Source: Bacteroidales bacterium UBA5507 (GTDB lineage: Bacteria; Bacteroidota; Bacteroidia; Bacteroidales; Lentimicrobiaceae). From it: DNA of 13,197 nt. The notes under the pieces were generated by a model. That model ran no database searches and was not told the origin of the DNA. It saw nothing but the letters and a program-made list of their open reading frames with translations. The first letter of the stretch is position 1; each line of letters begins with the position of its first letter. The stretch spans positions 1,163 to 14,359 of the forward strand of contig DIOT01000009.1 in the NCBI GenBank assembly GCA_002426195.1. Direction: 5' to 3'. This document shows positions 1-8,467 of the stretch, in pieces. A program made the position numbers and the translations under genes.

Positions 1-64
1 ATTTTCCTAATGAATGGAATGTTAATACATATGATTACATTACATCACATCGTATCCATTTAAC

Positions 65-2680
65 TTACAATTTTTTCACATTGATTTCTCTACTTTCCCC
101 GGCATTTAACACCGTATTCTCCATGTTTACAGAACCTATATTCTTTAGAGAAAATTTAGTTAATTTGAGTTGCCCATGAAGTACCGATAATATTACATTG
201 TTACTACTAATCTTGCAGTATCCCCAAGCATATCCATTGCTCCAGAACCAAGTGCCCGGTTTGGAGGTAAAAGACATTGATTTTTCAATTCCTGAATATT
301 GGAATCCTGATAAAGTAAGTCCCGCCGACCAGCTTGCCATAGCTCTACCATAATGATGACCGCATTCTGCTTCATTAAAAGGACTTCGTTTACGTCCATC
401 ATATCGGTTTCTAATATTACGGATGCAAAGCAACCCATCATCTGTCAATCCTTCCTGAAGCATACCTATTGCTGCAACATATTCGAATCCTGTCATTACC
501 TCTGTAAAATAGGGAAAAGGATTGTCGGGTCTAACCTTAGGATAACTAGCCATGAGTAGTGCAGCCTCATCACCCAAAGCATACGTACGAAAGCAGTTGA
601 AATGGTCGGACAAATTTTCTTTATAATTATACTTCATGATACTGTGGAGGGTTTTAATTGCATTTTCTCTTTTAATAAGATATCCCAACCCACATATGTG
701 TGCAAGATATTGTCCTACCAATTGGTCGACCAAACAACCTTCAAGTAGTTGATAATCTGGACTCCCATAGTCAGATGTGCCCATACCTACTAGTTGTTCT
801 GGGGGTATAGTCTCTTTGGTAGGAACTAAAAGCTTGTGAATATAATACTCTCCGTTGAAAAGATTTTCATCAGTCCATTTGCTACCACTTTCAAAAAGCC
901 TTCTGCACTTAAGAGACATTTCATTGTCATTCATATACTTAGCCATCTTCTCCATTGCACGAAGCGCTCCTAAATACCATATTGTCATTTGGGGATTAGG
1001 TCCATAATACTCTACATCCATTGTATTATGTTGAACACCTTCCATAACTCCATCCTGATCTCCATCCCATCCTCCTACTTTCCATGCATAAGCCAATGCA
1101 GCTTTACCTTTTTGATAGTGTTGTTTTAAAAAAGCATCATCACCCGAAAGTTGCCATTCACGATAAAGTTTCATTATAGTTCCCATCTGACCATCAGCTG
1201 CTACCTTGTTAAATTCAGGAATTCTCTCATAAGGAAGATTAACCCTGAAATTCATAAGTCCTTCATCAGTAGTGGCAATACCGAATTCAACACGACGCAT
1301 TGATTTTGCGAGATCTCCAAAAAGAAATGCCGTAGCTGTTTCATAATTCCAAACATGAGTACAACTACCAAAACAGCATCCAATTTTGTCATTACAGCCT
1401 TCCCAGGCAAAAAAATTACCGTCAGAAAGTCTAAAACAAGTCTGAGTTCTCAGCGTACTTACATTAAATAGAGCAGCTTCTTTAACTTCTTCGGGGAGGG
1501 AACTTTCGCAAAATGTTCTAACAAAATCAATAGTCTTATTTTCGAGATAGGAAAGGTTTGAAGAAGTTTTTACTGCTACATCCCATGCATCTTCGTATTG
1601 AGTTGTATAATAATTTTTCAAATTTTCTGTAGACCAATCTTTGCGGTTTGGAAAATACCACGTTAAAAGGAACCTGACGCTCTTAGTATCACCCGGTGGT
1701 AAAATTCCACTTGCAGCTATAGACCCTACAGGTTTATCAGATACTTCGTCTATTCGGTTTTCAAGTACGCCATCATGTGAGAGATCATCCCAAAAGTCAA
1801 GCATTGAACTTCCCCACCGCTCTGGTAACCAAGCAGTGCGGTATGAAGTATTTTTATTATCAATAACAACAAGCGTCATTTCACCCCATTGTTCAACATT
1901 TTTGTCGACACCCTCTGAAATAAAATGAATACCGCTAATACTATCTTCTGTTTTAAATAAATTTTTATTTTTCGATGCTTTCCCTAAACTACCGTCTTCT
2001 CCAATAAAATTAGGCATGGTGCCACAAATAGTAAATGCAATCTCCTTTTCTGACATATTTGTCATTTCATACTCTATCAAAGCCATAGGAATACTACTGT
2101 TATTAACATCACCAGGAATTAGAGGATTGAACGATTTCATCTTTACTTTAATGGGCAGTTGTGGGGTAGAAAGATTAACTTGTCCGAATGGATAAGCTGT
2201 TTCGAAAGAAGATTCATGAAACCTTGGAAGACCGTGATTGGTAGCTATCGCACCATTACAACCTTCATAAAGAAAAAATGGCACTGGGCCCTCAAGTAAA
2301 CGTAAATCTTTTTTCCCGTCGATTTCAGAATATAAGGTGAAGAAAAGTGAATTTTGTCTTCCTGTTGCAGGGTTATATCCTTTGGCAGGGCGGTTCATGA
2401 TTTCAAAATCCTGAAAGTTTCCAATTCCACCTAATGAAATTGTACCTGTTCCAATTCCACCTATTGGAAGAGCAATTTTGCATGAATGTTCAAAATCATA
2501 TTTTTTTAGGACTGGCCATTCTGCTGAATTATCACTGTCAACTTTAAAATCCTGGGTTGCTCGTTCCGTCTGTAAATTATTAAATTTCAACAAACTTTCT
2601 GCAGAAGTCATAGCTGGCAGGTTTGCGGCTGCTATGCTCCCTAGACTTAATTTTTTAATGAATGATCTTCGGTTTGTCAT
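65..2680 (-). CDS. GH116 (GBA2-like/DUF608) beta-glycosidase, Tat-exported
   Basis: Third GH116 enzyme of the cluster, 871 aa. The N-terminus MTNRRSFIKKLSLGSIAAAN is a twin-arginine signal nearly matching that of the preceding enzyme (SLGSIAA and ESLL shared); cleavage is likely after TSA at residue 27. The N-terminal beta-sandwich (about 60-345) has the PIGGIGTG entry motif, followed by the catalytic domain at about 385-790. By family analogy: nucleophile E427 (FFAWEG), acid/base D555 (QHNTMDVEYYGPN), sugar-binding E770 and R779 (NEAECGHHYGRAMAS). The residue before the acid/base Asp is Met where the other two enzymes have Tyr. Cysteines 429, 435, 436 and 440 follow the nucleophile. It starts 28 bp after the previous stop, so it is probably in the same transcript. 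Intact, ending 64 bp from the window edge. Family firm, substrate unknown. Confidence 0.93.
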   Translation of the reverse strand: MTNRRSFIKKLSLGSIAAANLPAMTSAESLLKFNNLQTERATQDFKVDSDNSAEWPVLKKYDFEHSCKIALPIGGIGTGTISLGGIGNFQDFEIMNRPAKGYNPATGRQNSLFFTLYSEIDGKKDLRLLEGPVPFFLYEGCNGAIATNHGLPRFHESSFETAYPFGQVNLSTPQLPIKVKMKSFNPLIPGDVNNSSIPMALIEYEMTNMSEKEIAFTICGTMPNFIGEDGSLGKASKNKNLFKTEDSISGIHFISEGVDKNVEQWGEMTLVVIDNKNTSYRTAWLPERWGSSMLDFWDDLSHDGVLENRIDEVSDKPVGSIAASGILPPGDTKSVRFLLTWYFPNRKDWSTENLKNYYTTQYEDAWDVAVKTSSNLSYLENKTIDFVRTFCESSLPEEVKEAALFNVSTLRTQTCFRLSDGNFFAWEGCNDKIGCCFGSCTHVWNYETATAFLFGDLAKSMRRVEFGIATTDEGLMNFRVNLPYERIPEFNKVAADGQMGTIMKLYREWQLSGDDAFLKQHYQKGKAALAYAWKVGGWDGDQDGVMEGVQHNTMDVEYYGPNPQMTIWYLGALRAMEKMAKYMNDNEMSLKCRRLFESGSKWTDENLFNGEYYIHKLLVPTKETIPPEQLVGMGTSDYGSPDYQLLEGCLVDQLVGQYLAHICGLGYLIKRENAIKTLHSIMKYNYKENLSDHFNCFRTYALGDEAALLMASYPKVRPDNPFPYFTEVMTGFEYVAAIGMLQEGLTDDGLLCIRNIRNRYDGRKRSPFNEAECGHHYGRAMASWSAGLTLSGFQYSGIEKSMSFTSKPGTWFWSNGYAWGYCKISSNNVILSVLHGQLKLTKFSLKNIGSVNMENTVLNAGESREINVKKL

Positions 2681-2708
2681 GTACTTTTAAAATAATATAA
2701 TTATTTAT

Positions 2709-5276
2709 TTAGATTGTCATTTTTTTACCTGACACTATATAGTTTTTTATATCAATATTTCCAAAAACAACTTCAACCAATGGTTTTCCATTCATTAACG
2801 ATACTGTCCCAAAACCCTTATCAGTACTAATGAATGTAGTAAAATCACCAACCTTCGAATCTATGTACATGGTCCTTTCTACAGCATCGTAACGCACACC
2901 TGTCAATCCTTGTAACATACCGTAACTTGCCATAGCTCTTGCGTACCAATGCCCACATTCGTATTCGTTAAACGGATTCCGAGTACTACCGTCGTACCTC
3001 TTGCGGCATTCCCTAACAATCTCTAATCCCTTTTCTACTTCCCCTTTAAACATCAAATGGCTTGCAACCTGATATTCAATTCCTGTCCAGACTTCATTGC
3101 TATATACAAAAGGAAGCGACAAAGCTCCTCCTTTTGGCCAGGAACATAGCAGTAAACCGCCTTCGTTGCCATATGCATACGTAGGGCGTTGAGGATTGTA
3201 GTGATCAGTTAAATCAGTCTTCAGATTATACTTGTGAACAGCTTTAAGGTGGTTTGTCGTTTTTTTATCGTCTACAACTTCTTTAAGCCCGCAGACTGAT
3301 GCTATCCACATACCCAATATACCGTCCGATAGACAACCTGTTCCATATTGATATTTTGGACCTTCTTTTTTCAGGAGTTCAAGTGCTTCATCGGAATAAT
3401 TACCTCTATTTAATAACGTTGGCAAATCAACCGGATTTGGAGCCTGCAAACCTTCCCATACAATCTTTTGGATAAAATATTCACCGTTATATAATTCCTG
3501 CTCCATGTATTTCTTCCCCTTTGTAAGCAATATTTCATATTCCTTGAAAGGTTCTTTCAGTGATTTAGACATTTCGATAAATGCTGTCAAAGCTCCCAGA
3601 TAGAAACTCGTGCACATTCCGTCAGGACCCCAGAATTCAATATCATAGGTGTTATGATGTGGCTCTTCGAGACATCCCTTTCGCTTCGGATCCCAGGTCC
3701 GAATACAATAATCTATACTTTTCTTTGCATATGGATATAGTTCTTTCATCCACGATGTATTGCCGCTTATTCGCCAGTCGCGATACAATTTCATGATGCC
3801 ACCTAGTTGACCATCTGAGGCGGCATGGAAATCGTGTTTGGTAGGAGTGATTGGTAAATTCGTACGGAAGTTCTGATGACCTTCTTCGTTCTGACTGACT
3901 TTAAACTCTGTATCGCGCAATGTCCTCTCCAAAGCCGGAAAAAGATGTGGTATAGCCTGGGCATAATTCCACACATGTGTGCAACTGCCGTGGCAACACC
4001 CAGAGTTATCGCTGCAACCTTCCCAGGCCCACAATCTTCCGTCGTATTGCCTCAAAACAGTGGGCGATTTTATAATAGTTAAGTTGGCGGCAACTGCTTC
4101 CAATACTTCTGCCGGTAATGTTGAACTATAAAAAGCGTCGCGAAACAGTTCACTGTTCTTTTTTAAAATCTGATAATTTGAGTTCCAGTACTTAACCACT
4201 TCATTAATACCTTTGAACCGCTCTGAATACCATGGACGATAAAAGGTATCTTTATCAGTTTCGTTGTTTTGTTTTTCTCCTTTTTCTGATTGGATGGCAA
4301 TGGAAATATCAGACTCTGGCAAATACCAACAAAAATTCACTTTTATCACCCTCTCTTCGTTCGGCTTCAAAGTAAATGGCAAGTATATAGATGCACCCGG
4401 AGAAGAACCTTCAATTGGAGGATTGCTTACCGTTCTCCCGTTTTTTATGTTTTCCCATAAAATAGACTGAGAATCAAACCAACCTCCTCTGAACCAACAG
4501 TAATCTATAACGGATTTGTCATCATCCAGGTAGATTGAAAAACCTTTATTACCATCGGTACTATTCTCTTTTGTCATAAGAAAACCATTTTTGACTTTCT
4601 TAATTTGTCCTTTATTATCAATAAAATTGCGGGCATTGTAAGAAAATACTGCTTCAACGTTTTTCTCGGACGTGTTTTTAAACCTATATTCCAAAACACC
4701 GACTGGTAAACTCGAATTATCTTGATCTGTAGGTATAAAAGGACTCCAGCCGACAATTTTTACGTCCATGGGAATATCTTTATCTTTTAAATCAATGATT
4801 GCAAACGGAAATCTTGCTAAAAATGAACCTGTTTCAAACCGCGGAAATCCGTAATTCCTTTCCCCGAGACCATTCCCGGCACCCAGTGGCCCAAAAATCT
4901 TCCACGTTGGAACATTGGATTCCAATACCTTGGCTCCTTTCTCGTTTCCCTTGACACTAATGGCTCCAAATGCGTAAGGGACATTGAATACTGCAGGTTT
5001 GTTATTCACAGATAAATGAGAAATGGCACCTGTACCCTCCAAACAAAACATACCAGCTCCTAATCCACCAATGGGAAAAGCAACACGGCTCAGATATTCG
5101 TTCTCATACTTATCGTTGAAGTCCCTGCTGGTCCTGCCTAATTGGAATTTAACATCATTTAATGAATTATAATCTCTGCCTAATAAACTCTCAGGAGTAG
5201 CTAACGAAGGTACTCCTACCGCTGCAATACTTCCTAAACTAACTTTCTTAAGAAATGATCTTCTAGTATTATCCAT
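2709..5276 (-). CDS. GH116 (GBA2-like/DUF608) beta-glycosidase, Tat-exported
   Basis: Predicted retaining exo-beta-glycosidase of GH116, 855 aa. The N-terminus MDNTRRSFLKKVSLGSIAAV fits the twin-arginine consensus (TRRSFLK), so export in folded form to the periplasm is predicted, with cleavage likely near residue 26. The N-terminal beta-sandwich domain covers about 55-320 and the (alpha/alpha)6 catalytic domain about 375-795, with a short beta tail. By family analogy: nucleophile E419 (LWAWEG), acid/base D545 (HHNTYDIEFWGPD), and sugar-binding E771 and R780 in NEYECGHWYARAMAS; all are present. Four cysteines (421, 427, 428, 432) cluster right after the nucleophile. It lies 43 bp after the previous stop; the gap holds a ten-A run on the coding strand and no terminator. 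Sampled G+C appears higher than in the upstream gene. Intact; substrate unknown. Confidence 0.93.
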   Translation of the reverse strand: MDNTRRSFLKKVSLGSIAAVGVPSLATPESLLGRDYNSLNDVKFQLGRTSRDFNDKYENEYLSRVAFPIGGLGAGMFCLEGTGAISHLSVNNKPAVFNVPYAFGAISVKGNEKGAKVLESNVPTWKIFGPLGAGNGLGERNYGFPRFETGSFLARFPFAIIDLKDKDIPMDVKIVGWSPFIPTDQDNSSLPVGVLEYRFKNTSEKNVEAVFSYNARNFIDNKGQIKKVKNGFLMTKENSTDGNKGFSIYLDDDKSVIDYCWFRGGWFDSQSILWENIKNGRTVSNPPIEGSSPGASIYLPFTLKPNEERVIKVNFCWYLPESDISIAIQSEKGEKQNNETDKDTFYRPWYSERFKGINEVVKYWNSNYQILKKNSELFRDAFYSSTLPAEVLEAVAANLTIIKSPTVLRQYDGRLWAWEGCSDNSGCCHGSCTHVWNYAQAIPHLFPALERTLRDTEFKVSQNEEGHQNFRTNLPITPTKHDFHAASDGQLGGIMKLYRDWRISGNTSWMKELYPYAKKSIDYCIRTWDPKRKGCLEEPHHNTYDIEFWGPDGMCTSFYLGALTAFIEMSKSLKEPFKEYEILLTKGKKYMEQELYNGEYFIQKIVWEGLQAPNPVDLPTLLNRGNYSDEALELLKKEGPKYQYGTGCLSDGILGMWIASVCGLKEVVDDKKTTNHLKAVHKYNLKTDLTDHYNPQRPTYAYGNEGGLLLCSWPKGGALSLPFVYSNEVWTGIEYQVASHLMFKGEVEKGLEIVRECRKRYDGSTRNPFNEYECGHWYARAMASYGMLQGLTGVRYDAVERTMYIDSKVGDFTTFISTDKGFGTVSLMNGKPLVEVVFGNIDIKNYIVSGKKMTI

Positions 5277-5319
5277 AATATTATTTTGTTTAATTAAGTT
5301 TATTTTTTTTTTACTAAAA

Positions 5320-8300
5320 TCAAGAAAAAATGACTTTTAAGGTATCTCCTTTTTTAAGTTCAACTTTATCAAAATTTATTTCAATTTTCTTTAGAAGTTT
5401 ATATGTTGAATTAATTTTTTTACCATTATAGTAAATTTCAACATTGTTTAATTTCCCCAATAATGAAGATAAGATTAATTGCTGCAAACACAAACTTCCA
5501 TATTTTACGATAACCTGATTTTCTTGTATGCCATTCTCAATTATTTGAGTAATATTTCCCCATCCTTCAGCTGAAGTATAAAATCCTTTGAATTTATCTG
5601 TTGTTAGCTTAGGTGAAAATCCCATTATGCCTTTCGGGCCATCGTACCAATAATCTTGAAGAGCATGTAAAACACCATAAGATGCCATTGCTCTTGCATA
5701 GTGATCACCACATTCAACCTCATTCCATGGGTTATGCTTTGCTCCATCATAGCGAGTTTGAATACTTTTTATAATAGCCAGACCTTCATCCAATTTTCCA
5801 CGAAATATCATATTGGTTGCTACTTGATACTCAATACCTGTCCATACTTCATCCCTATATCTAACTCCTGCTTCACCAGGATGTTTACTGAATGGCCAAG
5901 TACATATTAATAATCCAGGTTCGCCAGCATGTGCATAATATCTTTCAGGTAAATGCAAATTAGTTTGTGCTGCCACATCATTTGTCCAATTATATTCCCA
6001 AATTGAATTTAATGTTTTGTCAATTGTATACTCAGGATAAATATCACCTAATCGTAATAAATCGGCCCAAGTTTGTCCAAAAAGTTGATCACTTAAACAT
6101 CCATTGCCATATTGATGTAGTGGATGTTCTTTCTCATCTACATCTTGTATAAAGTAGCCATATTCATCATTCCACAAACGATCAACAGAATTTTTGGACC
6201 CTTTCTCGTAAATATCCTTATAGTAGTTGGCAGCTAAAGTATCTTTCATAATATAAGCCATTTTTTCGCCAGCACGAAGGGCAGCTAAATACAAACCACC
6301 AACATAAGTATTTGCGCCATAAAATGCTATATCATACGTATTAGGTTGTATTTTTACAATTAATCCATCTTTATTTCCATCTTCATTTATAATATAATCA
6401 AGAGAGTGCTTTATTTTACTCCAATTTCTTGATAGAAAATATGAATTTTTTGACATTAAATGTTCACGATACATTCTGAGTATTACACTTGCGTGGCCAT
6501 CAATTAATACGCCGTGTTCTCCATTTCTTGATAGAATCGCACCATCATCTCTTAGTGAAACACTATAATCTGTCTTCTCTCTCAAATTTCTTTCAAGTTC
6601 AGGGAACAAAGCGGCCATCGTTTGGGCATAACCCCACACATGAGTACAAGTACCTTCACAAGATCCAACACCTTCCCATGCCCAAAACTTGTCATTTGAC
6701 CACCATTGGCAAGTTTCAGTTGCTAAAGTTGAAACGGACATCATTAAACGCTGTTTCAACCAATATGGAAATGAACTTTCATTATAGTATGAATCATGAA
6801 AAGCGAAGGTTTCAGATTCTAATCTTTTATAATTTTCAAATAATTGACTTACTACATCTAAGGAACTATTATACCAATTGGAATACATATTCCCAATTGG
6901 AGGAGAATTAGGGGGAAGTGGCTTATTCCACTCTGAACCCTTATAACTTAGAGGTCTGTTTGGGAAATACCATGATAAGACGTAAACCAATTCTTTAGAA
7001 TCCCCTTTCTTTAATCTTAAATTTGAAGTTAATCCTGCATTTAATTTATCTCCTAATTTTGCTTCTGCATAGTTTTTATTTTCGCTGAGTAGATCAGCAG
7101 TACCAATCGCAGATGAATCAAAAACAGTAAGAGCAAGATTTCCCATAAAAGCATGCGTGTCATCAATTATATAACGTGACATATCTTTAGGATTATCAGC
7201 AAATTGAATATTATCGACACTTATGTGTCCCCAGCTACTAGTCTCATTATCAACAATTTCCAAATACGCTCTTTTATTTTTCCATTTAGAAACATCCCAG
7301 TTTCTAGGAAAGAAATCTTCATTATTATTGCCAGTTGCAGTTTTAACTATCTTATTATCTACATATAAATTTATACAAGTTCTTCCACGGTGTGCTCCTC
7401 CTGCGATATTAAATGAAATATAATTTCTTGATATAGTGAATTCCTTAGAAATGAGTTTCCCTATAAAAGAATCGTAACCCACATAAGAATTAGCGAGATA
7501 TTTTCCATAATCTCCTCCAAAGGCATTTTGGTTGTTGATTTGCCCAGGAGTGGGCCTCATTCCAAATGCATCTCCCTCAATTTTCCAATTTCGATAATTC
7601 CCGGATTCGAAATCATCGAAAACAATAAGGTTTTTATCTTTAATAATTTCTATATTTGGAGTTTGTGACACATCCATATCCATAAAAACAGATTTAAACT
7701 GTCCATTGGAAATTACCTTATTTCTTAACACTCCGTAAGTTCTATCTTTAAGATCTATACATACTAAATTTTGCATCCAAGCCGTCATATCCACATTTAG
7801 ATCTTTGTCGGAGGTATTTGTTATTTGATATTTTATTATAGTTGCTGGTGTCGCAGATTCCTTTGCATTCAACGGAATAAATGGTGAATAAACAGTAGAT
7901 TTAATTTTTAGTGGAAATTCTTCATCATTTGTATTATATTCAATAAAAGCCACAGGATATTCCCCTATAAACGAAATATTATCAAAATCTTTTTTATTTA
8001 ACTCTTTGATTATTTTATTATTACCATCATTAATGGTTACTTTAAATCCTTGATCTATATAACTGTGCGGTTCAAATGTTTGATAACAAACTTTCCAAGG
8101 TCCCAGTGGAGTATCAAAGTTTAATAACGAATCTATACCATATCCAGTGTTGTATGCGTTGTTAGCAATCCACCAATTTGCAAGAGTTCCATCTCCACGA
8201 ACATATAGTTGACCAGCCATAATACCACCACATGGCATGCCTATAGTAGTTAAATCTTCACCTTTATAAATTTTCCTATCACTTCTACTATTTATATCAC

Positions 8301-8412
8301 CAATGAAAGTTTTAATATCACCCTTATTTAAGGAAACTTTATGATCGTCAGAAAACTGAGAATACAAAATAGAAGGAAAAAAAATTAAAACAAATATAAA
8401 ATATTTTTTCAT
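5320..8412 (-). CDS. GH116 (GBA2-like) beta-glycosidase, Sec-exported, with an inserted lectin-like module
   Basis: Predicted retaining exo-beta-glycosidase of family GH116, whose known activities include beta-glucosidase, beta-xylosidase and glucosylceramidase. The product is 1030 aa, longer than its two neighbours because of an insert at about 261-406. A Sec signal peptide (MKKYFIFVLIFFPSILYS, then QF) suggests a periplasmic enzyme. The N-terminal beta-sandwich domain (about 40-260 and 407-490) is followed by the (alpha/alpha)6 catalytic domain (about 530-920) and a C-terminal beta-rich tail (about 925-1030). By family analogy the nucleophile is E580 (FWAWEG), the acid/base D694 (PNTYDIAFYGAN), and E898 and R907 of NEVECGDHYARAMAS bind sugar. 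The TYD...TYVGGLYLAAL stretch resembles eukaryotic GBA2 (from memory) more than the neighbours' HNT[YM]D[IV]E[FY][WY]GP. The start is the ATG 14 bases after the palindrome. G+C looks lower than in the next gene. Family firm, substrate unknown. Confidence 0.92.
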   Translation of the reverse strand: MKKYFIFVLIFFPSILYSQFSDDHKVSLNKGDIKTFIGDINSRSDRKIYKGEDLTTIGMPCGGIMAGQLYVRGDGTLANWWIANNAYNTGYGIDSLLNFDTPLGPWKVCYQTFEPHSYIDQGFKVTINDGNNKIIKELNKKDFDNISFIGEYPVAFIEYNTNDEEFPLKIKSTVYSPFIPLNAKESATPATIIKYQITNTSDKDLNVDMTAWMQNLVCIDLKDRTYGVLRNKVISNGQFKSVFMDMDVSQTPNIEIIKDKNLIVFDDFESGNYRNWKIEGDAFGMRPTPGQINNQNAFGGDYGKYLANSYVGYDSFIGKLISKEFTISRNYISFNIAGGAHRGRTCINLYVDNKIVKTATGNNNEDFFPRNWDVSKWKNKRAYLEIVDNETSSWGHISVDNIQFADNPKDMSRYIIDDTHAFMGNLALTVFDSSAIGTADLLSENKNYAEAKLGDKLNAGLTSNLRLKKGDSKELVYVLSWYFPNRPLSYKGSEWNKPLPPNSPPIGNMYSNWYNSSLDVVSQLFENYKRLESETFAFHDSYYNESSFPYWLKQRLMMSVSTLATETCQWWSNDKFWAWEGVGSCEGTCTHVWGYAQTMAALFPELERNLREKTDYSVSLRDDGAILSRNGEHGVLIDGHASVILRMYREHLMSKNSYFLSRNWSKIKHSLDYIINEDGNKDGLIVKIQPNTYDIAFYGANTYVGGLYLAALRAGEKMAYIMKDTLAANYYKDIYEKGSKNSVDRLWNDEYGYFIQDVDEKEHPLHQYGNGCLSDQLFGQTWADLLRLGDIYPEYTIDKTLNSIWEYNWTNDVAAQTNLHLPERYYAHAGEPGLLICTWPFSKHPGEAGVRYRDEVWTGIEYQVATNMIFRGKLDEGLAIIKSIQTRYDGAKHNPWNEVECGDHYARAMASYGVLHALQDYWYDGPKGIMGFSPKLTTDKFKGFYTSAEGWGNITQIIENGIQENQVIVKYGSLCLQQLILSSLLGKLNNVEIYYNGKKINSTYKLLKKIEINFDKVELKKGDTLKVIFS
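7195..7632 (-). other. Lectin-like beta-sandwich module inserted in the GH116 N-terminal domain
   Basis: Residues about 261-406 of the 1030-aa GH116 protein have no counterpart in the two neighbouring GH116 proteins. Key residues, in order, are FDDFESGNYRNWKIEGDAFG, then LANSYVGYDS, GKLISKEFTISRNYISFNIAGG, then TCINLYVDN, ATGNNNE, and finally WGHISVDNIQF. From memory, this pattern is the accessory module seen attached to GH32 levanases/fructanases and to many secreted proteins of Planctomycetes and Bacteroidota, where a carbohydrate-binding role is assumed. The flanking sequence resumes the GH116 N-terminal domain (ending in VLSWYFPNR, compare LLTWYFPNR in the third enzyme), so this is an insertion, not an end-to-end fusion. 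Boundaries are uncertain by about ten residues. Confidence 0.75.
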
Positions 8413-8426
8413 GAATAATAAAATTA

Positions 8427-8464
8427 TAAGAGCCTACTCCAAATTAATTTGGAGTAGGCTCTTA
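8427..8464 (-). terminator. Perfect 38-bp palindrome between susD-like gene and first GH116 gene; attenuator or mRNA-stabilising hairpin
   Basis: The left arm taagagcctactccaaatt is followed immediately by its exact reverse complement, 19 + 19 bases with no mismatch. In RNA this can fold as a stem of about 17 bp with a UUAA loop. On the transcribed (minus) strand it begins three bases after the SusD stop and is followed by a U-rich but interrupted tail (TAATTTTATTATT), so it resembles a leaky intrinsic terminator. It ends 14 bases before the ATG of the next gene. Likely roles (inference): partial termination, protection of the susCD mRNA 3' end, or limiting ribosome access to the first GH116 start. 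The structure is seen directly; the function is not. Confidence 0.75.
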
Positions 8465-8467
8465 AGA

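Noticed and set aside
1..64. Downstream end of the cluster: search for a next gene start or terminator
   Set aside because: On the minus strand every ATG here meets a stop within a few codons, and no convincing stem followed by a U-run is seen. The repeated acat/ttacat pattern is low-complexity A/T-rich sequence.
5303..5312. Run of ten T (ten A on the coding strand) between the first and second GH116 genes
   Set aside because: Considered as a terminator tail or a phase-variation tract. It has no preceding hairpin, is A-rich rather than U-rich on the transcribed strand, and lies outside any reading frame. A-rich leaders are normal in this phylum.
6489..6911. 140-codon open frame on the plus strand
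   Set aside because: It lies entirely antisense to the catalytic domain of the first GH116 gene, has no recognisable domain or leader, and its composition fits a shadow of the real frame. The other plus-strand frames of 60-95 codons were rejected on the same grounds.
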